A DNA stretch of 64,000 nt from positions 635,345 through 699,344 of the forward strand of contig NW_022985443.1 in the NCBI RefSeq assembly GCF_010093595.1. Reading direction: 5' to 3'. Each line of letters starts with the position of its first letter. Within the stretch, counting starts at the first letter, position 1. Position numbers and translations under genes: made by a program. The notes beneath the pieces were generated by a model, which was not told the DNA's origin, made no database searches, and saw only the letters and a program-made list of their open reading frames with translations. Source of the DNA: Mytilinidion resinicola (Eukaryota; Ascomycota; Dothideomycetes; Mytilinidiales; Mytilinidiaceae). This document shows, piece after piece, positions 1-9,391 of this stretch.

Positions 1-1
1 A

Positions 2-1453
2 AAGCTAGAGGAATCAGTTATTATTCAACATATAATTGACTTGGATTCAAGAGGATTTGCACCGCGGTTAAGCGCTGTACAAGATATGGCTAATAAGCTG
101 CTAGATGAGCGCGGTGCCGGCCAGGTTGGCAAGAATTGGCCATACAACTTTGTCAAGCGGACTGATGAGCTTCAAACACGGTTTAATCGAAAGTACGACC
201 GCCAGAGAGCTCTATGCGAAGATCCAAAGATTATTGCGCCGTGGTGTGAGCTTGTGCGTAATACAAAGGCGAAGTACGGTATCACAGATGACGACTCCTA
301 CAACTTTGATGAAACCGGCTTCCAGATGGGTGTTATTTCAACAGGAGTAGTTGTTACAGGCTCCGAAAGACAAAATCAACCAAAAGCTATACAACCAGGC
401 GATCGCGAGTGGGCTACTGTAATCAAGGCCATCAACGCTTGTGGGTGGGCAATCCCGCCGTTCATCATCCTTGCGGGCAAGTACCACCTCTCTGCATGGT
501 ACGAGGGCAGCGATATACCGCCAGACTGGGCCATAGCAGTGAGCGACAACGGCTGGACAACAAATAAGCTTGGTGTTGCATGGCTGCAACATTTCAATAC
601 GTATACAAAGGACCGCACCATAGGCACATATCGCCTGCTTATTTTGGACGGCCATGAGAGCCACAACTCGCTTGAATTTAAAGAGCTTTGCAAGGAGAAC
701 AATATCATCACGCTATGCATGCCGCCGCACGCTTCGCATCTATTACAGCCGCTTGATGTAGGCTGTTTTGCGCCGTTGAAAAAAGCGTACGGTCGCCAAA
801 TTGAGGATCTAGTACGCAACCACATCAACCACATCACAAAGCTCGAGTTCCTACCAGCTTTTAAAGCAGCATTCAACAACTCGTTTACAAAGAGCAATAT
901 CTGCGCAAGCTTTCGAGGCGCCGGCCTTGTGCCGCTTGATCCAGAGGCAGTGCTCTCAAAGCTTGATGTTATGCTTCGTACGCCGTCGCCTGCCGCTGTG
1001 GAGGCTCAATGGGAATCAAAAACACCAAGCAATGCTCTTGAGCTAGGCTCTCAATCAGCATTAATTCGTGATCGCATTCAAATGCATCAAAATAGCTCTC
1101 CTACTGCGATTCTTGAGTCGCTTAATTCACTTGTTAGAGGCGCCGAAGTACAGATGCATAGGGCTGTGTTATTGCGCGATCAGGTTACAAGCCTTCAAAA
1201 GGCAAATGAGGCCGCCACAAAGCGTAGAGAGCGCAAAAAAAAGCGAAATCAGAGGCAAGGAGTCCTAACAAAGGCACAGGGCTCTGAAATAATTGCTCAA
1301 AAGGAAGCTAATAAACAAATTGAGGGCGAAATGCGTCAAAATAGGAGGCGCCCGGGTGGAAGTACACGGCAGCAAGCGCGCTGTAGGCGCTGCAGCAAGA
1401 CAGGACACAACGCTCGTACGTGTCAAAAAGATGAGGAAATTGTTGTAGATTAG
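2..1453 (+). CDS. DDE transposase of Fot1/pogo-like element (5' end cut by window edge)
   Basis: Catalyses cut-and-paste transposition at TA dinucleotides. The frame is open from base 2, so the true ATG lies left of the window; copy B suggests about 80 codons are missing. In order: a CENP-B/Tc5-type helix-turn-helix part (to about base 180), then the DDE domain with acidic residues at 308-310 (FDETGF context), 647-649 (LDGH) and 755-757 (QPLDV). The last two have 35 residues between them, as in Fot1/pogo enzymes. The C-terminus is basic (about 1200-1290), probably coiled, and ends in a CCHC zinc knuckle (CX2CX4HX4C) just before the stop. I see no internal stops or frameshifts. Copy B carries the same protein with nonsense changes. 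Confidence 0.92.
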   Translation, partial: KLEESVIIQHIIDLDSRGFAPRLSAVQDMANKLLDERGAGQVGKNWPYNFVKRTDELQTRFNRKYDRQRALCEDPKIIAPWCELVRNTKAKYGITDDDSYNFDETGFQMGVISTGVVVTGSERQNQPKAIQPGDREWATVIKAINACGWAIPPFIILAGKYHLSAWYEGSDIPPDWAIAVSDNGWTTNKLGVAWLQHFNTYTKDRTIGTYRLLILDGHESHNSLEFKELCKENNIITLCMPPHASHLLQPLDVGCFAPLKKAYGRQIEDLVRNHINHITKLEFLPAFKAAFNNSFTKSNICASFRGAGLVPLDPEAVLSKLDVMLRTPSPAAVEAQWESKTPSNALELGSQSALIRDRIQMHQNSSPTAILESLNSLVRGAEVQMHRAVLLRDQVTSLQKANEAATKRRERKKKRNQRQGVLTKAQGSEIIAQKEANKQIEGEMRQNRRRPGGSTRQQARCRRCSKTGHNARTCQKDEEIVVD

Positions 1454-1530
1454 ACTGAAAGTTGTATTAAGTTAATATCTATTGGCGTTGTAGAGCAATT
1501 TACATTTTGCATCGCGTTTTGGTGATGGGG

Positions 1531-1589
1531 TGGCCCGCTCGCTTGGGTGGCCCGCTCGCTTGGGTGGCCCGCTCGCTTGTGGAGTACGT
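1531..1589 (+). repeat. Right terminal inverted repeat built of 17-bp subrepeats
   Basis: The terminus contains three head-to-tail copies of the unit TGGCCCGCTCGCTTGGG (1531, 1548 and 1565, the last running into the end). The complete copy B has only two such units per end, and the short element at 48968-49390 has three at one end and two at the other. These subterminal repeats are probably transposase binding sites; the unit number varies among copies. Confidence 0.85.
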
Positions 1590-1591
1590 TA

Positions 1592-2489
1592 TGCAAAAAC
1601 CTTTCCAGTGTTTTTAGCAAAATGTTTGAGGACATTTTGGAGGATGATCGAGCTTAGAATGGTTTTACCGCATCCCGGAATGCCATGTAGCCAGAGAAAT
1701 GAACCGGTGTCAATTTTCCACTTGGCAAATTCGTCGCTTTCGAGGAACCAGAGACCAGTGTCAGCCTGGCGCTGTTTGAGTGCTTTCTCATAATTGAGAG
1801 ATGGATCTGGTGGAGACAACCATTGTCGAATCTTCCCTAGTCTCGCATCTAGAGGTTAACATTTAGCAACGATAGTATGCGAAGGAAATGACTCATAGAT
1901 ATAACGAACCTCGTGGCGTTTGAAAGCTTTCGCGGCACTCCTTCTCCAGCCGAATCAATGCCTTCTCCTTCCCTTCGCTATATATGAGTGGCATATGGAC
2001 GTCGAAAATGCCAAGTAGTGAGTAGGCCATATCTTCTTCGCGTGTCGTGTTTCGCCCTTGAGCCCATGACATCCGTTCGTCAAAGCTGAGTGTGGATAAA
2101 GCATCTCCCCGAAGGGCATCAATGGAAATTCCAGTGATGTCGTGAATTTGCTGCTCCGTTGACCTTTTGTCACATAATCGAGTGCCCTCTGAGGAGAAGA
2201 ATTCAACCGAAGTAGGAGCAATAAGCTCTTGAAGTGTCCAGCCTCGAGTGAACCATTTACTCTTGCGAAAAGCTGACTCCCATGTAGACCTGGACAGGTG
2301 GTCGTGTTCATCTTCATCCTTTTCGAAGACATCCGATAGGTATACGTAGCACTTTTTTGCCCCACGGTACCAGCGAAACATGGAGTTAATGGACTCTTGA
2401 AGTTCGGCGCTACTCGATTTATCGATGCAACAAGAGTCACCCTTGCCGAACTCGCAGAGGCATTTCAGCCTTGGCATAACCGTAAACAT
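1592..2489 (-). pseudogene. HET-NACHT (NLR-type incompatibility) gene, cut by transposon insertion
   Basis: Two exons join in frame across a 61-bp intron (1849-1909). The upstream exon encodes the C-terminal half of a HET domain (conserved CCIDK, NSMFRWY and RGWTLQELIAP stretches). The next exon encodes the WLSPPDPS linker and the start of a NACHT domain with a perfect P-loop, GIPGCGKT. Such proteins (HET-E/HET-D family: HET, NACHT, often WD40 repeats) trigger cell death on non-self recognition. Coding stops exactly where copy A of the transposon begins: the TA duplication plus the first element base form a TAA. The remainder should lie beyond the transposon, outside the window. The N-terminal part of HET is missing or degenerate before 2489, so the gene was probably already damaged. 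Confidence 0.85.
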
Positions 2490-2775
2490 TCACGTTTTCA
2501 ACTGCATTATTCATCCCTAGACTGTTTTCTATCACTCACGTGCTGTGGGGGTGCATAGAAACGACGGCCAACCCATGCTAAGCTAAAAAAAAAGCCATTC
2601 TCCTAGTGTACCCTAGGTAATGGTCGGCGGGCGTATTCGGTGTGTCCGAAAGCGGGCTCCAGCTCTCGAATTCCCAAATAGACTGGCAGGGGAGCCGGGC
2701 TTCCATTATATGATGCTTCGGCCTGCGGTACGGCTTGTTACCTCCCTTCTAATCCAGCACTCTTGTGTCGCGGCC

Positions 2776-5700
2776 ATGGTTTTGAATACGAAAATAACTT
2801 CGTTAGGTCGACTTCCCAATGCTCGACGCCCTACAGCTGATCCCTTGGAGCAGCAACGGCAGAGTCGAGAGAAGTTCAAAAGGTATCAGGATGCGCCCGT
2901 TAATCTGGATCTTCTGGTCAATGATGATACCAAAAAGCACCGCTAGTGGTTGATGGGAATTTGGAACAGGTTAGTGAAGTGATTTCTCTTCTGGGACCGC
3001 CCCTTGATGTGAGCTTATTTTGTCTCTTAGCTATTTTCATGATATGCATATTGACCCGAACGATCCGAACTCGCCGACTGCTGACCCGGACTCAGTATGG
3101 ATTGGATTGTGCGAAGAAGACGATAACGCAGCTACTTGGTGCAAAACATTTTTCTCGGACTATGTCGAAAACTCAGTGAGATTGGTTATGGACCTTGGGC
3201 CAGAGGAGTGGGTGCCCAAGAGGATGCTTAACTGCGCAAGCACGCTCCTTGCAATGTGGCGAAAGCTTGTCAAAGAGGCAGATCTCACGGTCTTAGCAGT
3301 GAAAAGAAAAGAAGAATCTGCGAAAAGTGAAAAGTGGAGGCTTCGATTTCATAGCCACAACGCCAGGGCGCCGACGTCCTCGATTCCTACGTTTGACATA
3401 TCCCTGGTCAGTTTTTCCTCTAAAAAAAATAAGTCAAGTACGTTAATTAGAGCTAACTTCTACCAAAAGTGGCTTTGGACAACTCTGGCAGAAGAACACG
3501 GACTTATCAAAGTGCTTACATTTGATAAGGTGGAGGCAACCTCTGAAGATACCATTATAAGTTGCCATACCCTTTGGAAGCGCGCTCGTGAGCTGGCCAT
3601 CGATGCGAAATCTCGCATCGCATTTCATGCCAATATGCTTTTGTCCGCAATGGCTGGTTTTAGGCCAGGATGTTTAGAGAATGTTCGCTATAGGGATATC
3701 GTTATATCAGTCATACGAGACCCGCAAGATCATACGAAAATCAAACACGTGGGAACTGTGACGATAAAGACAAACAAGACGAAGGAATCTCTCTCATCCA
3801 GCCAAACCGACAAGTTAGTCACATCAGAATCTCCTTTTTTCTTTCAATCCAACTAAGTCGCTAAAACTTACATTTCTCTTACCATAGGGTTAGCTTTTCC
3901 GTCTTCTTCATACCATTCCCATTAGTATGCCTTCTCAGTCTTATTGTGTCACGGGCACTTCAAGACAATGCATTTGAAGCTGGTTACGTGAATGAAGAGG
4001 AATTCTTAACACGACCAAATCTCGGGGATGTCGACTACATCCCACTACCTTGGAAGAAAGAGATGCTAGATCAAAAAGTCTTTGATCTCTCCTATCGACA
4101 ATTTAATGCCATTTGGCATAAGTTATGCATGTTTTGGGGTTGCAGGGGGGACCCACCACGTCTGTATACGATGCGTGTTGGAGCCGTTGCAAGACTGGAC
4201 AATAATCGTAAGTTAACCAGCACCTCATTTACGTCAATCAGTTTTTTCTAAGTTTACATGTATAGCCCTCTTCTCAAGGGCTCTGAGCAATTTCATCTTG
4301 AAACATACGACAGCGGTAATGGGGACTTCATATCAAACAACGCGAGTTAGAGAAGACTTATTACAAGCGGCATTCGGCCAGAGAACCGGAAGCGACAATG
4401 GCACCCTTTTTGCATTCCTTCGAAACATGTCCCTAACTCGAGACCCGAATGCACCAATCAGGCTTGCTCCAGATGATTGGGTCGAGTTCAATAAGCGTAG
4501 AGATGCGACTGAATTGCGCACAGCTAAGGCTGAAGCCCAAAAAGAAGGCGATACCGGCTATTTGAAGATTATGACTTCGAGACTCAAATCTCTGCGCATT
4601 ACATGGAATGCCTTGAAATTGCAGATAAGAGAAGAAAATATCTCGAAGAAGCCGATCGAGCACGAGCACAGGGACTACAGCCGCCTCGCAGTGAGAAGCA
4701 CACATCAAACCATGCCGAGGCAGTACGCTCGCACAAAAGCCATGCTCAAATGGCAGACCAGATTTCTCGACATTTCGATCGTCGGTGGAATGCTTCAAGT
4801 GGCGAAGGCTCAGGAAGATATATACATTTGCTAGTTGCATATCTAAAGGGGAGCCAGAAAACGAATTTGGATGTCTGGGAGGAGGAGCAGGAGGAGCAGG
4901 AGGAGCAGGAGGAGCAGGAGGAGCAGGAGGAGNNNNNNNNNNNNNNNAGGAGGAGCAGGAGGAGCAGGAGGAGCAGGAGGAGCAGGAGGAGCAGGAGGAG
5001 AAGGAGGAGAAGGAGGAGAAGGAGGAGAAGGAGGAAGAGGATGACCGCGACATGAACAAGAAGTGTCACAAGGCGGCGGAGATTGCGGACGACAACAGCT
5101 TCAGATGCGCCATTTGCGATCTTGATTACAACAGCCGCGTAAATCTCACTGGCCACTACAAGAAGCATGTGGAAGCAAAGTTCTTTGACAAATCGTTTCA
5201 ATGTCCGGAATGCCGACGGAACAAGGTCTATGTTGTTGTAGAAGAAAGCTATCCTGCTTGGTTGAATCATCTCGAAAGGTTTCACGGCAAGCGCTATACA
5301 CCGCGTTTTCCACAGGCCTCGAACACACCAGCCAAATACCCATGCCCCTTCTCCAATTTTGGAACTAAAGGCAAGCACAGGAATTTCACCTTCCGAAGTT
5401 TGGTCGGTCACTTCACTCGTGGTCATCGTCCCGAACAGGACGCCAAGACGAAAGGCAGGTTTAAAAACGCGATCGAATACCCTAAATGCGCACATCAAGC
5501 AGACCGGGATGGTGCTGTACCGTCAATTGAGAGCATCTGGGACTGGAAACAGCATTTGGATCTGGCTCACGATGACCAACAGCAAACAATGTACCAGTGT
5601 TTCCTCTGTCGGGATCTTATCCGTACCCCTCGGGGCCTTAAGTCGCACTTCTGGAACGCACACGAAAATGGAGAGAACTTCTTCGCAAATCCTTTCTCGT

Positions 5701-6212
5701 GTCCAGAGTGCGTCCGAATTGGGCTGACTAACCAACCCGAGATCCTCGGAAGGAAGGCATGGCAAGAACATGTCGATCAGTACCATAATGGAGGGGCCAA
5801 GGAGATCCTAGTCGGCGGAACTATTCATGCCTTCCGAGAACATCGAGCCCAAATCTCGGATCTTCAAAATGATGGGGTTCATCTCGACGGCTCCGTGACA
5901 CCCACGCCCAGGAGAACCAGCCATAAGAGCGACAGGGAGCCGGACCTGCGATCAGACGCCGAGATTATTCGGTCGGACGCAGCCGACCTGGTGTTGGACA
6001 TCGCACCGTGTACGGATGCTCGAAATCCGAGACCTGGACAGGGAGAAAGAGGGAACAAGAGAAAGAAAAATGAGAGAGAACTTGATCCAGAGCCGAACAG
6101 GAAGACCAAGCGACGTCACTATCGTCTTGGATGTACTCCTACTCTGAACACCCAACCTGTACTGGAATCTGATATCCCCATTGACCCTGCTCTCTATGAA
6201 TTAGTGTTTTAA
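2776..6212 (+). pseudogene. DUF3435 tyrosine recombinase (Starship captain-like) with C-terminal C2H2 zinc fingers, decayed
   Basis: Exons inferred by frame: 2776-2969, 3031-3813, 3888-4207, 4266 onward (introns 2970-3030, 3814-3887, 4208-4265). The DUF3435 hallmarks are present: GFRPG (Arg at 3662), MRVG (Arg at 4174), KHTT (His at 4304), SYQTTR (candidate nucleophile Tyr at 4331) and the downstream FLRNMSLTRDP block. So the recombinase core residues are intact. After an acidic Glu-Glu-Gln tract come several zinc fingers; the first is a classic CX2CX12HX3H at about 5106-5170, and the clearest later one lies near 5600-5660. Damage: an in-frame TAG at 2944-2946 and a one-base frame change near 4580-4610; the frame also changes across the N gap, which is uninformative. 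Family knowledge: DUF3435 proteins mobilise giant Starship elements, but not every DUF3435 gene is a captain. Confidence 0.75.
4878..5038 (+). repeat. GGAGCA/GGAGAA hexanucleotide microsatellite with 15-N assembly gap
   Basis: Tandem GGAGCA units encode repeated Glu-Glu-Gln and then Glu-Glu-Lys in the DUF3435/zinc-finger frame. Bases 4933-4947 are N. The left flank is in EEQ phase in one frame and the right flank in EEQ phase in another, so the gap length is probably wrong and the true frame may be continuous through the repeat. Confidence 0.95.
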
Positions 6213-6594
6213 TTTTCCAGCGGAGTCGGGTCCTTGGTCGGAAATTGTTAGGGGAGCGCGAACTAAAGAAGATAGATAAGTTAAAGTTACTCGGCCTCTT
6301 ATCGTGTTTTGAACACAGCAACCATCGATCCGGGCCGAGGCATAGTGCTCGGTTGCATGGCATTCCGCATGTCTCTATAGCCCGACAAGACTCAAGTCTT
6401 GGTTGTTTATTTTGGTGTTTCTTGCACGTTGGCATTCGCGCTGATGGAGCATCATAAAATATGCACGCCCGGAGAGTGCAGCGATCACCGTCTACTTTCT
6501 GTGCACAACAGATGCCGTTGTCAATCCATCCTTTCATGACGATGTTTAATGTCACGCGTGAGGTTTTAGAACATAAATGTTGAAACATTGCCAC
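6139..6594 (-). CDS. Possible cysteine-rich protein (unrecognised)
   Basis: A 151-codon frame whose N-terminal two thirds contain about a dozen cysteines, with histidines spaced as in zinc-binding modules: two similar blocks of the form C-x(n)-G-x-x-C followed by a CKKH- or CSKH-like ending. The C-terminal third overlaps the 3' end of the convergent DUF3435/zinc-finger frame. I do not recognise a family. The Cys/His spacing argues for a real protein or the remnant of one, but it could be chance. Confidence 0.28.
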   Translation of the reverse strand: MAMFQHLCSKTSRVTLNIVMKGWIDNGICCAQKVDGDRCTLRACIFYDAPSARMPTCKKHQNKQPRLESCRAIETCGMPCNRALCLGPDRWLLCSKHDKRPSNFNLSIFFSSRSPNNFRPRTRLRWKIKTLIHREQGQWGYQIPVQVGCSE

Positions 6595-6746
6595 TTTAAA
6601 AGGGATTGCCAGCCAGTGCTTGCCCTGCCATCCTTTGCGCGCAATGACTACTCCTCATACCCACCAAGCGGAGCGTATGTATCCGCCCACCACCATGGTA
6701 AACTCCCAACATTCGTTTCTTAGAGTTAGAGGAGGAGTGCTGAAAT

Positions 6747-7440
6747 ATGATTGAGAAGTTGCCTGGCCACGAGGGCTTTCAAGATCTCAACTTTTGTTAC
6801 TACCAGTTACTTGAGGTGATCAATCGCCTCCTCGCCAGTGGAGGACACCTTCGTCAGTTCTTTGCCAGCCTGGATAATGAAAAGAAGAGTTTGCAGGAAT
6901 CCCTCAACGCAGAACGTCAGGAGCGCGATGCGACGAAAGCGCTGTTGGACGCCGCCAATCAAGAGCACAACGCGACGAAAAAACTCTTGGACGCCGCCTA
7001 TCAGATTACTGCTGAACGCACGGAGGCTGCTAATATTTTGATCGCGAGGCTACAAAAAGCTCATGTGAATCCTCACCCTACAAGATGAAGAAATCACTGG
7101 GGTTGAGGATACGTTGTCACTCAGATTTGAGTACGAGATTGCGAGGCAAAGAATCGAGGTGCTAGAGAATGTCATCAATGGGTCGAGGGATATTCCGGGC
7201 GACTTTAATCTCCAATTGAACTATCTCATTGAGACGAATCAAGGACTTCAGCAAGAAGTTAGGAAATTGAGTCTGGATCTCGCAACGGAGAAGAGCAGGA
7301 CCAAAGAATTGCAAACGCAGATTACCCTGCTGCAGCAGGATAAGGCGGCAAAGCCAAAGCCAAATAGGGCAAGACGAAGGAGGGGTGAACGCACTCAGAA
7401 GACGGCCGTAACAAACGACGGCGAGCCTAATTTCTCTTGA
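6747..7440 (+). pseudogene. Coiled-coil protein, split by a frameshift
   Basis: Two adjacent frames, 6747-7088 (ATG start) and about 7078-7440, both encode charged helical sequence. The first has a near-repeat (ATKALLDAANQEHN then ATKKLLDAAYQ). The second has a long Gln/Leu/Glu heptad-like segment and ends in an Arg/Lys-rich tail. The second frame is open from 7078 without its own ATG, and no intron of plausible length joins them, so one base was gained or lost, or the assembly has an error. No family recognised. Confidence 0.4.
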
Positions 7441-8175
7441 TATCTCATTTGTTGTCAACTATCTAGTTCTTCATCTCCAATTATCCACTCCTTTCGGTCG
7501 TTGTCGGCTATCATCCAGCGCTCATCAAATGACCGTTGTGCAATCTCTATAAACAGGAGTAACGGTTTTGGACTTTGAGAATTTCTTATAAAAGGCGCCT
7601 TTATATACTGTTAGTCTATACTTCGTCGCACAATAGGATAGTATGAATAGTATGATTCACTTCTTGGAGTTGATTGCAAGTGATATGTGGTAAACGAGCA
7701 TTCTTGAAGAAAGCTACCGCTTCAAGTGACCATGTAATAGGGCAGTCTTTCTAGATGGAATCCAACATGCTTCCAAATGGTTCTGTGTTTATGCTGCTAG
7801 CGGGTCCTTTGCTACTTCTTAGCATTTCTTCTACAGCATCTATATATAATTAGCTTTCTGTTATATAACCAATACCAATTACTTGCCCCCTACCTCTCTC
7901 ACCCAAAAACAAAATGCTCTCGGCTGGACCTGTGGACGGCCGATAGTCTGAGGCCAACTAAGATGCACCCGATAAGTCGTTTCCTTGAGCATAAGTGGCC
8001 CTCGGAGCACTTGAGTGGCTCTACAGCAGCAAGACGCGACAAGGGGGGAATTCCGAAGCCCGTCGTCCAGCCTGCAAACCGATACCGATCATAAAAGATT
8101 GGAAAGGTTAGACCAATCGCATACCATCACTGGTCCGGCCAAAGAAGATTGGGTATCGACTCCCATCCGGTCACC
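7441..8175. other. Intergenic, nothing recognised
   Basis: Contains CT-rich and AT-rich stretches (TATATATAAT near 7842) typical of a fungal promoter or 3' region. I see no coding frame with family features, no RNA gene and no repeat. Confidence 0.5.
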
Positions 8176-8469
8176 ATGCCCACCAAGACCCGTCCGATTG
8201 AGAGGTTTGCCACCGCTGTAGGGAAGTGTTCGGTGGAGGTGAGTAGTTCAACTTTTGGTTTTTTGTGTTCCCCTCTGACGTATTCTATTCTATTGAAGGG
8301 CGCCGCATATGGCAAATGCATCGTTGCGGACTACAACAACGTCACAAAAGACAAGTGTCTCACTGAGTTCATGAAACTCAAAGATTGCTATTTAGTAACT
8401 TAATTAACTGCCATTGTCGAAAGTAAGACTCTAACGCTTTGTTGGCAGGCCGCATACAAGAAACGGTGA
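8176..8469 (+). CDS. Twin CX9C mitochondrial protein, complex I assembly factor NDUFAF8-like
   Basis: Three short exons (8176-8238, 8299-8394, 8449-8469) give a 59-residue protein starting MPTKTRPIERF. Introns are 60 and 54 bp with GTGAGT and GTAACT donors. Two cysteine pairs, each exactly CX9C (Cys18/Cys28 and a second pair in the C-terminal helix), form a CHCH-type hairpin imported into the mitochondrial intermembrane space by the Mia40 disulphide relay. The GAAYGKC...DY...KDKC pattern matches the NDUFAF8 (C17orf89) family, needed for complex I assembly with NDUFAF5; that assignment rests on memory of the family. It is a housekeeping gene amid accessory DNA, and easily missed because of its tiny exons. 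Confidence 0.8.
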
Positions 8470-8692
8470 TGGTTCATGCCAATGGAGCATCATAATTAAG
8501 TACGCCGTGTCGCGGAGGATGTATGTTTGAGGGTGGAGAATAGAGAGTGAGTAGAGAGTGAGGATTAAATTGATGCTCGAGTAGTAAAGACATGGCGGCA
8601 GATTTTAGGAGGGGGGTTCTAAATATGGGGGAAGAGCGGCTAGGATATAAACCCAGTCTTATACCGTTGTGTCGAAGCACTCTAGGTTCAAC

Positions 8693-9391
8693 ATGCATCT
8701 GATCTACCTTATCACATGTTTTGTCGCATCGGCCATTGCCTTTACACTGAACCCAACTGGACTTCAAGAGAATCGCGTTACAGGTGACCAATGTACTCCA
8801 AAGGTACGTCAGCTATATAGCGTCACCCCAATTGTACTGAATCCACTGGATTCGCTTTTGCGACGAAACTCAGTGGCGCTGGTGTACCGCACCAGTATCG
8901 TCAGCTCTGTTATGTTCTAGGGCAGATAACATGGATAGGTCTGTACTATCTGATTCGGACCTTAAAAGCCTTGCATCTGCTAAACTCGAATTAGCGTCAG
9001 TTCCTTCGCCATTGACTTGGGACTGTGTTGTCGGTTTTATGCGTGAGTGACCTTTTCTGTGGATACGCGGGTCATGAGCTTATTTTACTATAGGGACCTT
9101 GAATGTAAAACTGCTCTAGAAGGAGATCCGTGTTCGTATAACGAGGAGCAATGGTTTCCCGGTTCCAAATCAGTTGACGACCCTTGGAAGGCGGGAATTG
9201 GGAGCTTTCAGTGCGAGATCAGCAATACCACCTGTCCAACAATGGGGACAAGCGCAAGCGCAAGCACAGCTACGGGGACTCAATCCAGCTCCAGCTCTAG
9301 CTTGGCATCTCCATCCAGTTCTAGCTCCATATCTCTGTCCAGCGCTTCAACAACTCAAACTACTTTTGCTTCACCCTCCATGTCTTACTAG
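8693..9391 (+). CDS. Small secreted cysteine-containing protein (effector-like), exon structure partly uncertain
   Basis: The first exon starts at ATG 8693 with a typical signal peptide (hydrophobic core LIYLITCFVASAIA) and ends at a GTACGT donor (8804). A clear later exon pair is spliced at 9043-9093, giving LGLCCRFYA-DLECKTALEGDPCSYNEE, then a Cys-containing segment and a Ser/Thr-rich tail of low complexity ending at 9391. How exon 1 connects to the exon before 9042 is not resolved: no single acceptor keeps frame, so a small exon is missing or the gene is broken. Signal peptide, cysteines and Ser/Thr-rich tail fit a secreted or cell-wall protein; function unknown. Confidence 0.5.

Larger units (their letters stand above)
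1..1589 (+). mobile_element. Fot1/pogo-like (Tc1/mariner superfamily) DNA transposon, copy A, left end outside window
   Basis: The right part of a class II element. It holds an open DDE transposase frame and ends in a terminal inverted repeat whose last bases are GGAGTACGT at 1581-1589, followed by the TA target duplication at 1590-1591. The same terminus occurs on both ends of the complete copy at 34376-36226 and of the short element at 48968-49390, which fixes the boundary. The left terminus is beyond base 1. The element has inserted into a HET-NACHT gene that lies to its right on the minus strand. Unlike the 34-36 kb copy, its reading frame is unbroken in this window, so it may be the younger or still active copy. 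Confidence 0.9.

Noticed and set aside
376..897. Minus-strand frame of 173 codons (and the equivalent plus-strand frames at 35.0-35.65 kb)
   Set aside because: Antisense shadow of the transposase; it appears in both copies because the copies are similar, not because it is coding.
4433..5498. Long minus-strand frames with poly-Leu or Ser-Ser-Cys runs
   Set aside because: They are reverse readings of the GGAGCA microsatellite across the N gap.
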